DNA of 64,000 nt from Chaunax sp. Z400 (lineage: Eukaryota > Chordata > Actinopteri > Lophiiformes > Chaunacidae): NCBI GenBank assembly GCA_037577475.1, contig CM075206.1:11018401-11082400 (forward strand). Reading direction: 5' to 3'. How positions within the stretch are numbered: the stretch's first letter is position 1; each line of letters opens with the position of its first letter. The position numbers and the translations under genes are program-made. Shown here piece by piece: positions 39,501 to 49,786 of this stretch. Below the pieces are notes generated by a model. It searched no databases. It was not told the DNA's origin and saw nothing but the letters and a program-made list of their open reading frames with translations.

Positions 39501-40201
39501 AGTTCCTGTAGACGCCCCTCAATTGTCTTTCCACCGTTGCAGAAATTTGCATAATTTGTGTCTCCTAAAGCTGGATCAGAGAGAAGAAAAACAGGTGAAG
39601 ATTTCTCAAGCCAGCAGCTATTCAGAAAGCAAACACTGTGCAGCCCCCTGGAGTGTAATGATTTGCACAAATATGTTTTGCAAAAGGAAGTTTCCTATGT
39701 TTACAGAAGAGTTACATCAGACCTTCATGACAGCATTTACCTAAGAGTGCATAGGTAAGGTGTTTATAGTGGTCATTGGAGAGGGTCTTCTTCTTGATGC
39801 GCTTTACAAATTGCAGGGCATTATCTGGTGGTTCCCCATCTCCGGTAGTAGACACAATAAAGACCACTGGGGCATTCTCCTTCTCCAAATTGTACTGGAA
39901 CCAGTTATATGATTAATCGGTGACTGGTGTCTCCACAGATCAATTTGAATGATTACATTAATATGCACAAAACCATCAGTAAGCATCAATTTAACTGAGG
40001 AAATATTGATGTGTTATTATGTGTCAGCAGGTTTAAACAATAATGAGCAACAGATACCTTTTCATTCTGGTCCAAACAGCTGAGTTCAGCAACCAGTCCG
40101 TGTTCCTCTGCCACCTCAGCTACCCCCTCTGCTATGGACTGGGCTTGGCCCTTCTGAGACCCATACAGGACCACGAACCGAGGCTTCACCTCACAGGGCA
40201 T
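17393..40201 (-). CDS. mtrr: Methionine synthase reductase, 14 coding exons
   Basis: NADPH-dependent diflavin reductase that restores methionine synthase by reductive reactivation of its oxidised cobalamin. Coding exons, in transcript order: 40201-40058, 39894-39741, 39570-39453, 39340-38824, 38737-38624, 38543-38384, 38226-38138, 36028-35848, 32033-31991, 28730-28550, 27044-26926, 21967-21875, 18324-18133, 17537-17393. All phases join, giving 749 residues plus stop, against about 698 in human. Visible domains: an N-terminal flavodoxin/FMN domain (loop YGSQKGQA at 13-20, STTGDGEPP, FCNGGK); a Ser/Ala/Pro-rich linker in the 517-nt exon that explains the extra length; FAD motifs RPYS (501-504) and GLCTGW (537-542); NADPH motif GPGTGVAPF (592-600) and FFGCRHRDRD; and a C-terminal DIWG whose Trp748 matches the FAD-shielding Trp of the family. 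The ATG follows one base after a splice acceptor, so a non-coding 5' exon precedes it. The gene is head-to-head with cct5. Family assignment is very secure. Confidence 0.97.
17538..18132 (-). other. mtrr: mtrr last intron
   Basis: This 595-bp intron separates the last two coding exons, with donor GTAAGACTG and acceptor CTTCACCAG read on the minus strand. It contains a complete MITE at 17683-17907. Confidence 0.85.
17683..17907. mobile_element. Tc1/mariner-like MITE, 225 bp
   Basis: Terminal inverted repeats of 47 bp (17683-17729 and 17861-17907) differ at only two positions. They begin CAGTACTGTGCAAAAG and CGGTACTGTGCAAAAG read inward. Both ends are flanked by TA (17681-17682 and 17908-17909), the target duplication expected of Tc1/mariner transposition. 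The 131-bp interior is AT-rich and has no coding frame, so the copy is non-autonomous. It sits inside the last mtrr intron. The superfamily is inferred from the TA duplication. Confidence 0.85.
20660..21316. repeat. Dispersed teleost-type repeat with internal modules
   Basis: This block resembles a non-coding repeat I recall from many teleost genomes. It contains GCTGGATGGATTTTGACGAA, then AAACTTGGTAGAAG, then GGGGCGGATCCAGGATTTTTT, and ends with CCTTGGCGGAGGTTTGCGGTC. The module 'ACATGTGGCAGGG ... AGAGGTGGACCCAGG ... TTTTCACTTTCTTTAACATTG' recurs in diverged form as 'GCATGTAGCAAGG ... AAGGGGCGGATCCAGG', so the element carries internal tandem copies. A perfect hairpin lies inside it at 20999-21028. 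The family name and exact ends are not known to me. Confidence 0.55.
20999..21028. repeat. Perfect 13-bp inverted repeat, 4-nt loop
   Basis: The arms AATTATGCTTAAA and TTTAAGCATAATT surround ATAC. The hairpin lies inside the dispersed repeat and is followed by AAAGTGG. No terminator role is expected in this eukaryotic intron. Confidence 0.9.
21968..26925 (-). other. mtrr: mtrr intron, 5.0 kb
   Basis: Longest mtrr intron, between the GPGTGVAPF exon and the EMERQENPG exon. It holds a short TG run at 22319-22336, a homopolymer run near 25283-25298 and a GACGTC palindrome at 26543-26554. No exon or RNA gene is recognised. Confidence 0.8.
26543..26554. promoter_or_regulatory. GACGTCGACGTC palindrome near an ATTGG box
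   Basis: This perfect 12-bp palindrome contains two overlapping CRE-like TGACGTC/GACGTCA-type cores. It lies 1 bp before ATTGG (26556-26560), the reverse complement of a CCAAT box. This resembles promoter composition, but it sits in an intron with no other evidence of a start site. Confidence 0.3.
27045..28549 (-). other. mtrr: mtrr intron, 1.5 kb, with retroelement insertion
   Basis: Intron between the GRLHFVFNIVEF exon and the GPGTGVAPF exon. About 40% of it is the retroelement-derived block at roughly 27892-28465, which ends within 90 bp of the upstream exon's donor site. Confidence 0.8.
27892..28465 (+). mobile_element. Non-LTR retrotransposon fragment (APE endonuclease part)
   Basis: From 27892 a plus-strand frame encodes about 90 residues resembling the start of an apurinic-type endonuclease domain of LINE-like retrotransposons. 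It has IRLGTWNMRT, with the conserved Asn of the GTWNxRT motif, followed about 40 residues later by LDTLGISESHWTGSG, with the conserved Glu. The frame then decays. Sequence to about 28440 is more GC-rich than its surroundings and non-coding, and a run of AATAAAA-like units to about 28465 resembles a LINE 3' tail. The reverse transcriptase is absent, so this is a dead, internally deleted copy lying antisense to mtrr. The clade (RTE/CR1-like) is uncertain, and the 5' end could lie some tens of bases upstream. Confidence 0.65.
29565..29880. repeat. Degenerate minisatellite-like array
   Basis: About nine diverged copies of a unit resembling ACCATTTATCCATTACTTTA plus AGCTA. Variants of TATCCATTA followed by TTTAAGCTA or TTTTAGCT recur every 30-40 bp. 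No coding frame runs through it. Confidence 0.7.
30450..30542. repeat. (CA)n microsatellite, 93 bp
   Basis: An uninterrupted CA run of about 46 units, the longest pure microsatellite in the window. Poly-Cys/Val frames on the other strand are artefacts. Confidence 0.98.
31606..31908. mobile_element. hAT-like MITE, 303 bp, with 8-bp target duplication
   Basis: The left end begins CAGGGCTGCACAAT and the right end is ATTGTGCAGCCCTT, inverted copies with a degraded last base or two. The flanks are AAATGACT (31598-31605) and AAATGAAT (31909-31916), an 8-bp direct repeat with one mismatch, as hAT transposases leave. The interior has no coding frame, so the copy is non-autonomous. It ends about 80 bp from the 43-nt mtrr exon. 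Confidence 0.82.
32034..35847 (-). other. mtrr: mtrr intron, 3.8 kb
   Basis: Intron following the exon that ends LSILI(G). Its donor end carries a TGAC/TGAG tetranucleotide repeat (35811-35839). Open frames at 33538-33894 and 33977-34405 show no family motif and are treated as chance. Nothing else is recognised. Confidence 0.75.
35811..35839. repeat. (TGAC)2(TGAG)5 tetranucleotide repeat near splice donor
   Basis: This short tetranucleotide run lies in the mtrr intron, 8 bp from the donor of the exon 35848-36028. Transcribed on the minus strand it reads as CTCA repeats, a pyrimidine-rich tract close to the 5' splice site. Confidence 0.9.
36029..38137 (-). other. mtrr: mtrr intron, 2.1 kb
   Basis: AT-rich intron between the exon ending EIRSVPKK and the exon starting AFLRALVEHT. 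I see no repeat family, RNA gene or extra exon in it. Confidence 0.75.
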
Positions 40202-40337
40202 ACTAAAGAGATCAGAAAAATACTGTAATTGTAAATTTAAAACAATTGAAGACAGATAGTATATAAAGCTACACTAAACCAACACAATCTCTATTGATTA
40301 GAAAAGTAGCTGTGTTTTCATGCGTATTTCAGCTTAC

Positions 40338-40338
40338 C
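40338..40338 (-). other. mtrr: Predicted 3' boundary of mtrr non-coding exon 1 (donor site)
   Basis: On the minus strand, CTTTAG precedes GTAAGCTG here, a good 5' splice site. It lies 136 bp upstream of the acceptor (CTCTTTAG) that is one base before the mtrr ATG. A non-coding first exon probably ends here and starts somewhere between about 40400 and 40850. The exon itself is inferred. Confidence 0.55.
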
Positions 40339-40778
40339 TAAAGACTGCAAGTATTGATCGGTGATAGGACTGCCTCAGTCCATTCCTGACAAGTCTGACT
40401 ATCACCATATGTTATAATACCCTGACGTTGAGTCTTTTTTGACGTTGTTATCAAAAATCTAAAATGTTATTTATTCTTTAATATCTAAGGCTAGATCAAA
40501 TGCAACCAACCATAAAGCTTGGTGAATTGCATGTAGTTGCTAAATGCAAGTAATAACTAACATTGCTTAACTATCAACTCTGACACACGAGAGACAAGCC
40601 CTGTTGCTAACATTTGATGCCCGGGTGGTGTCTTTTCAGTCCTCTTAAGATACAGATATTTAAATATCACTACAAGCAGATAGTATGTTGTGTGGAGTTC
40701 TCAGAATATATATTTTCTACCTTTCCAAAGCAGCGGAGATTCACACAAGTCCAGTCCTTCCCATGGAAATCTACAATC

Positions 40779-40796
40779 ACTACAACTCCCGCGAGA
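40779..40796 (+). promoter_or_regulatory. ZNF143-like element, fused to a CGCGAGA motif
   Basis: ACTACAACTCCCGCGAGA combines ACTACAAYTCCC, the core of the ZNF143 promoter motif, with CGCGAGA, half of the TCTCGCGAGA motif. Both are typical of CpG-rich housekeeping and bidirectional promoters. It lies about 335 bp before the cct5 ATG. Binding is inferred from the match alone. Confidence 0.6.
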
Positions 40797-41010
40797 TCAG
40801 GAAACATGTTGAGATCGGAACATACCATAGTACAAAAATTACCTTTTTATTTCTACCATTAATATATTGTGTATGAAAAGCTCATAATTGTTTTTTCAGA
40901 GTCATTTAATAACAGTTAAATTAATTATGTCTTCCGGATGAAATTTCGTTTTACTTAATAATAAGACACATTTCATTCTACTTGGTTCTGCCCTCCCCGC
41001 CCATGGAGCC

Positions 41011-41018
41011 TTCCAGAA
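41011..41018. promoter_or_regulatory. Heat-shock-element-like TTCCAGAA
   Basis: TTCnnGAA forms a perfect inverted pair of HSF half sites 113 bp before the cct5 ATG. Cytosolic chaperonin genes are known HSF1 targets, which makes the motif plausible. A third half site is not clear, so affinity may be low. Confidence 0.4.
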
Positions 41019-41131
41019 GTCGCCGGCAAACCCGTGTGGCTCGCTACTAAGCCACACTCGAGGGTACCATCGCAAAAACTCATTTTTTCATCTGTTGAAC
41101 ACTTACTAGGCGTCAAAACACATAGGTCAAA

Positions 41132-44100
41132 ATGTCCTCTTTTGGGACACTGGCGTTCGATGAGTATGGGAGGCCTTTCATCATCATTAAAGACCAGGAC
41201 AAGAAGACACGGCTAACAGGCATTGACGCCTTGAAGGTACAATAAGCTAGCTAGCATGTCACGTTGTTTAGCAAATTGCTAATTTGCGTTCACTTGCATG
41301 ATATAGGATACGTCAAGCCGGCACAGTGTGTGTTTACATACATGACTAATTTCTAAGGATACAATTGCACCTACAAACCAAGCTATTTGTGCAACCAACA
41401 TCATGAATCAAATGATAAGCTACTAGACATGCTAACACTGGGCCCCATGTGCTCTCCCTCAGCCGTGGGTGTTGTTACACAGTTCTATGGCCGAAATTGT
41501 CCTTAGAGATGCGCATTATCTCAAGTTAAACAGTTTCTCGTATATGGAAGCTTTAAACTAACTTCACTATAGAGACCAGAATTATACCTAATGTTAAATG
41601 TGTGCTTATGTGGAAATGTCTGTGTTTTGCAGTCTCATATTATGGCAGCCAAGGCGGTTGCGTCAACACTTAAAACATCGTTGGGACCGAATGGTAAGTA
41701 GAAACCAATGCAGTGCAGTCACATCCGACTTCCTCGGTCCAAACTATCGTAATCTAAGGATACAATTGCACCTATAAATCATCAGAGAAGGCTGGAGGAG
41801 TGAATAGATACTGAACTGACATCATTCCCACCAACAAGTGTCACCCTTATAATTTGTCCTGAATATTTTTTTCTTCCGATTTTTGTTTTCAGGTCTTGAC
41901 AAGATGATGGTTGACAGGGATGGAGAGGTGACTGTGACCAACGACGGAGCCACTATTCTCAGCATGATGGATGTGGACCACCAGATTGCCAAGCTTATGG
42001 TGGAACTCTCAAAGTCCCAAGATGATGAGATTGGTGATGGAACCACTGGAGTTGTTGGTACGGGAAAGGATGAAGAGAGGCCTAGGGTTCTTTTTATTGG
42101 CTGAAAACCTGGTTTTATAAATTCCCATGGGGTGCTTTGGTTGTCCAAGTGAAGGGTTTAACCCGTTGATTATCACAACATCACATAAAGGATACACTGA
42201 CCATGCTGTCCTATCATCACACATTCCCTTTTTGAGACATGAGCCCATTCAGACAACATGTTGGTTCTGGGCCTGTTGCGCCTTTATTCTTCCCTGACAT
42301 CTGTCTGAACGCAATGAGGGCGTAATGGGCTGTCAGTTTGATCTCTGTGATGCCGTGGGGGGTACTAACAGCGCCGAAAACAAGCAGCATACCTGTGAAC
42401 GCACACACCGAGGTGACATTGTGACGCCTTTGGCTGGTGCGGTTTGAACACAGAGAAGGGAATTCATCTCGGCGCGGTTGCACAATGCCTGTCTGAAAGT
42501 GGCCATTGTGATAAACGTGCCAAGCCTTTAAAGACTAAATGGCTCTGCCAGGTCATAAAATTAATCATTGTGACTATAGAGGAGTAAATGTTTGGGCTGT
42601 TCTTCGTCCGTTAAAGCAGCATATTTTGTGCAAATGCTTTGTCTTTAGAGATAACCTAAAATATGGCTGCAATTAAATGAAGACCGTAATCATGAGTTTC
42701 TGTTAATGTCGCCTCATGGTCACTGATGTATTTAGGATGTTGTGTCATAGTAACTTTGAAAGCATCCTGCTGCCATATAAAGAAGCAGTGTGTGTTTGGG
42801 ATATGTCAGATTAAATTTATGTGGCATGTTTGACACCAGAAAAATTATTGTATCTCTGATCAGACATCGGTAATGATCAGGTGTTGTTATTATTGTCTAA
42901 CTGTATTTTTCTCTTCCTTCTCAGTGCTAGCTGGGGCTCTGCTTGAGCAGGCTGAGCAGCTGCTGGACCGTGGAATCCACCCCATCAGGATCTCCGACGG
43001 TTATGACCAGGCTGCATGCATTGCAATTGAACAGCTGGACAAAATTGCCGAAACCCTACCCTGTGATCCCAACAACATAGAACCGCTCATTGAGACTGCT
43101 ATGACAACACTAGGATCCAAAATGTACGACATTACAATTAACAGAAACTATTGCTTATCTCTTATACCAGATTTTAGCTTTGCATGGGGGTTCTATAGTC
43201 ATACTTTTATTATATTTATTTATCAAAAAGTTTGTTTTTCTCTCGTCTCTCAGTATCAACCGGTGCCACAGACAGATGGCAGAGATTGCAGTAAATGCTA
43301 TCCTCACTGTGGCCGACATGGAAAGAAAAGATGTTGACTTTGAGCTCATTAAGATGGAGGGCAAAGTGGGAGGCAAGCTGGAGGACACACAGCTCATCAA
43401 GGGAGTCGTAGTTGACAAGGAGTTCAGCCACCCTCAAATGCCCAAGGTACAGACGAGGCAATAGCACTATTTTGTCTTTGGTCACATGGAATCAACATCA
43501 GTCCTAACATCATTGTCTTTGTCACCACTCAGGTCCTGAAAAATGCTAAAATTGCTATCCTTACCTGCCCGTTTGAGCCCCCTAAGCCCAAGACCAAGCA
43601 TAAGTTGGATGTGACCTCTGTGGAGGACTATAAAGCTCTTCAGAAATATGAAAAGGAGAAGTTTGAGGAGATGATCCAACAGGTTAGTGCTGCAGCATCG
43701 AAGTTACTAAAAACTGAATTCTTCACATCTACATTGGTGGCTAATCTTAAAACCCCTATTTCTCTTTCAGGTCAAAAGCAATGGCGCTAACTTGGCCATC
43801 TGCCAGTGGGGCTTTGATGATGAAGCCAACCACCTTCTCCTGCAGAATGAGCTGCCAGCCATACGCTGGGTCGGAGGGCCTGAGATTGAGGTGAGAGATG
43901 CTTGAGAGAACTCCTTGATGTAAAATTACTCTTGCACATGTTTTTCCCTTGCATCATTCCCTTCCATCAATTGGGTTAGGGTTATGGCCACATGCTGATG
44001 AGAAGAAAATATGAAGTAGAATTTTATTGTTTGTGTGGAAGTAAAATTTGTTTTCCTTGCAGTTGATCGCCATTGCCACAGGAGGCCGCATTGTGCCAAG

Positions 44101-45031
44101 GTTCTGTGAGTTAACACCAGAGAAGCTTGGCACAGCTGGTGTGGTGAAGGAAATCTCCTTTGGCACCACTAAGGATCACATGCTGGTTATCCAGGAGTGC
44201 AAAAACACCAGGGCTGTAACCATTTTCATCCGTGGAGGCAACAAAATGGTAGGCACAAATGTGACTTTATGTCAAGATTCCCATTTATGGTAATCCATTA
44301 GTCTTGGTTCACCTCTTCATTTTATCCATCTCATTAGATCATTGAAGAGGCCAAGCGTGCTCTCCATGATGCTCTCTGTGTAATTCGCAATCTGGTCAAA
44401 GACAACCGTATTGTGTATGGAGGAGGAGCTTCAGAGATTTCATGTGCTCTGGCTGTCAGCCAGGCTGCAGATAAGGTGAGGAGGACTGAAACCCACCTAT
44501 ACTGTACTTTCTGAATTGAGCCAAATTAATTGTGATATTTCTTGAGAATTACAATAAATTTGTTTGACACTTAGAGTGCTGTTTTTCTTGCTGCTCTGAT
44601 CATCTTAGATTCTTCCCTTTCTTTCTAGTGTCCATCATTGGAGCAGTATGCCATGAGGTCATTTGCTGATGCTCTGGAGGTAATCCCAATGGCACTGGCT
44701 GAGAACAGTGGGATGAATCCTATCCAGACCATGACAGAGGTCAGAGCCAGACAAGTCAGAGAGTCCAACCCTTTCCTCGGTATAGACTGTCTGCGCAACA
44801 ACACCAACGGTAAGGAACCAGCTCAAATAATCACAACACTGCAATTTAACGTCAAAGCAAGACGATGTGATGTTGAATCAAGTTTTTCTTTCCTCATACA
44901 CAGACATGAAGCAGCAGCATGTGGTCGAGACTCTGATTGGCAAAAAGCAGCAGATCTCACTGGCTACTCAGGTCGTCAAGATGATCCTAAAGATTGACGA
45001 CATCCGAAGCCCAGGAGAGAGCGAGGACTGA
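41132..45031 (+). CDS. cct5: T-complex protein 1 subunit epsilon, 11 exons
   Basis: Epsilon subunit of the cytosolic chaperonin TRiC/CCT, which folds actin, tubulin and other proteins in an ATP-driven double ring. Exons: 41132-41236, 41633-41693, 41893-42057, 42925-43123, 43254-43446, 43533-43682, 43771-43890, 44063-44248, 44338-44475, 44629-44809, 44904-45031. All GT-AG, and phases sum to 541 residues, the same as human CCT5. The ATP-site motifs of group II chaperonins are intact: NDGATIL (72-78), GDGTTG (103-108, Asp104), GGNK (390-393) and GGG (421-423). The protein starts MSSFGTLAFDEYGRPF and ends IDDIRSPGESED. Residue 147 is Gln where human has His. No TATA-like box is obvious; the start region fits a housekeeping promoter shared with mtrr. 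The identification is secure. Confidence 0.98.
41352..41377. repeat. 26-bp direct repeat, copy 1 (cct5 intron 1)
   Basis: This copy starts TCTAAGGATACAATTGCACC and matches 41753-41778 at 25 of 26 positions. The two copies are 401 bp apart and flank cct5 exon 2 (41633-41693). Similarity stops at the copy ends. Confidence 0.9.
41753..41778. repeat. 26-bp direct repeat, copy 2 (cct5 intron 2)
   Basis: Second copy of the repeat described at 41352-41377, differing by one C/T change near its end. Confidence 0.9.
42058..42924 (+). other. cct5: cct5 intron 3, 867 bp
   Basis: Longest cct5 intron. Open frames inside it are short and have no family match. I saw no snoRNA C/D or H/ACA pattern that I would defend. 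Confidence 0.7.
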
Positions 45032-45665
45032 AGGCCTCCTGGAACACGAAGTGTAGGATTTCTGAGCTGTTGTAGAGGTTTTAGGCACTTCCCTGAGCAC
45101 CATATCTGAACCGTGCTGCATATTGCTATTTATCATTTCCTCCAAAAATGTTCAAGCTGTTGTATCAAAGACACCATTAAAATGTTGGGTCAGTTTAAAT
45201 TTGCAGGTTCTGTAGTTTTGATTTCAAGCCCCCAGTATTTATTTGTGTATTCCTCATCAGGTGTACACTGCACATCTTAAATGTTGATCACATAAGTTGG
45301 CAAGATGTCATACACATTCTTATGAGTTTAATGCTTGTGTTCTTCCATTTCCTAGACAACATGCTGGACTCATAGTTGTTTTTGGCAAAAAATTATGGTT
45401 TTGGCTCCACAATTAAATTTGCAATTCATTAAAATTACAATATCCACGTGTTAACATCCAGACTTCTACAAACATTTGGATAACAAAATGTCAAAAATTA
45501 TACCAGTCACCACCTTCATCTGGCTGTAAATTGCACTTCTACATTTTACATTAGCAGGTTTACACCACTTCTGTGGGTTGAATCATGTTTAAAAGTACAA
45601 TTTGCAACTCCAGTAAAATGTGTAGCTGATCTCACTTCTTGTGTGGATAAATGTAATTTTCTCAT
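45032..45665. other. Convergent 3' ends of cct5 and cmbl
   Basis: These 634 bp hold both 3' UTRs. A plus-strand ATTAAA at 45176-45181 is a likely cct5 poly(A) signal 145 bp after the stop. A minus-strand AATAAA (45238-45243) is a candidate signal for cmbl about 425 nt after its stop. If both are used, the two transcripts end nearly back to back. Confidence 0.6.
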
Positions 45666-47179
45666 TTACATGTACTTCTTCAGCCAGTTGAGCATGTCTG
45701 TTCTGGCCTCCAGAATGCTGGGTTTGTCTGCAGGGTTGGTGTCCTCTCTTTTGCGGTGGACAAACCCATGAGTCTGACCGGGAAAGATCTTCACCTGGTA
45801 ATCAACTGTGCATTTCTCCTTCAGATGTGCCTCAAGAGCCCTCACCTGGGGTGCAAAATTTTGTAATCACAGTAAAGTGAAGTTGCGCACTATATGTAAT
45901 AACTTAAGTATACGTTTCTTGTGCCATTTATGCATTAATTCTTACTGAAAATGTTGTATTTGAACATATCAGAAGCACATGGACCTAATAGTTTAAGTAT
46001 GAAGGTATCTTTCTGATGCATACTGACCCCGTCTAGAGGGACAAAATCATCTTTGTCTGCAAAGATGAACAGCGTCGGACTTTTCAGCGCATAGTTGTCC
46101 TCTCTTTCACGGATGATCCCTGCAAAGTATCACATAAGCCCATTATAAAACCAGTGTAAGGCTACCAGTACAGCATAAACACAATGACTGAATGGAAGCT
46201 CTCTGTATAAGATATGTTACTCTGAGCAGCAACATGTACAAGTTGGCAACGTCTGAACCACTGCCATCAAAGGTTTTACACATTTGTTTTTCGAAACGCA
46301 TTTGACAAACGTGGATTGCCGATTTGAAATACTATCATGAAATATGGAAGACACTGTCATACCATAGTTTGACACTCCAGCTTTGATCTCTGGGTATTGC
46401 AGTGCAAGGTAATGTGTGGCAACCCCTCCCCAGCAGAAGCCCACGACTCCGAAGTGTTTGACCCCGTACTGCTCCTTAAGGAACTTCAGCACTGCATCCA
46501 CCTCTCTGGGAAAGGAAATATGACCAAACTGTCGTATGCATAGAGAACATGAAAGATAAACAAATGCATGTGGCCAGCTAGTCTTTCAAAACACCAGCTG
46601 ATCATACCAATAATGGCCACATTTAATGACTTCAACTGAAAACTACTCATTCAAGCACGCCATTAAATGCAGGACACATTCAAGAGCTGAATATATTTTC
46701 AAGTCGGTTGAAAACAGGGTTCATTTACTTGTTTATGTTTGTAGCCTTTTTGTCTTCAAGAAAATCCTGAAATGTGGACCAGTCGTTTAATGGACTCCAT
46801 GGCTCCTTTCCAACATAGAAGTCAGGACAAACAGCACTGCTCACACCACAAAAAAAGAAAAGAAATTACCGTTTCATGTCAAATTGGCCAACATATGCAC
46901 AAATATCACCATCCATTCTTTAACAGTATAGTCAATAGACCAAAATAGTCATTTTTTTACTCACATGTATCCATTGGCAGCCAGCATATCTGCCATGTAT
47001 CTGGTGTTGGGAAGCTGCCACCCAAAGATGTCATGTATGACAATGATGGCCTTGTCAGATGCAGATGATGGCTTCACCATATAAAGTCTGAGGTGCTCTA
47101 CCTGGACCTCCTGGCCGAGCCCCCCATACTCCATAAGATCACCAAGATCACAAGGACATGGATTAGCTTCATTTGCCAT
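45666..47179 (-). CDS. cmbl: Carboxymethylenebutenolidase homolog, 5 coding exons
   Basis: Cytosolic alpha/beta hydrolase of the dienelactone hydrolase family. The human enzyme hydrolyses ester prodrugs such as olmesartan medoxomil; its natural substrate is less clear. Coding exons in transcript order: 47179-46965, 46836-46729, 46505-46363, 46119-46028, 45845-45666. Phases join to 245 residues, the same length as human CMBL. The catalytic triad is complete and in register: Cys132 in GFCWGG, Asp179 in FADKDD and His212 in GQTHGF. The protein starts MANEANPCPCDLGD and ends WLKKYM. The ATG is the first codon of its exon, directly after a CAACAG acceptor, so the 5' UTR lies wholly in upstream exons. 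An in-frame upstream extension to 47365 is intronic. The gene is tail-to-tail with cct5. The identification is secure. Confidence 0.97.

Positions 47180-49786
<2,607 letters not shown>

Larger units (their letters stand above)
40400..41131. promoter_or_regulatory. Shared head-to-head promoter region of mtrr and cct5
   Basis: The two start codons are only 930 bp apart and diverge, leaving this interval as the probable bidirectional promoter and 5' UTRs. It contains a ZNF143-like element (40779-40796) and a heat-shock-element-like motif (41011-41018). GC content rises near 40990-41060, just before cct5. No open frame of note is present. Confidence 0.7.

Noticed and set aside
44810..44997. Open frame running from cct5 exon 10 through the next intron into part of exon 11
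   Set aside because: Splicing 44809 to 44904 restores the family sequence NDMKQQHVVETL; the read-through frame does not.
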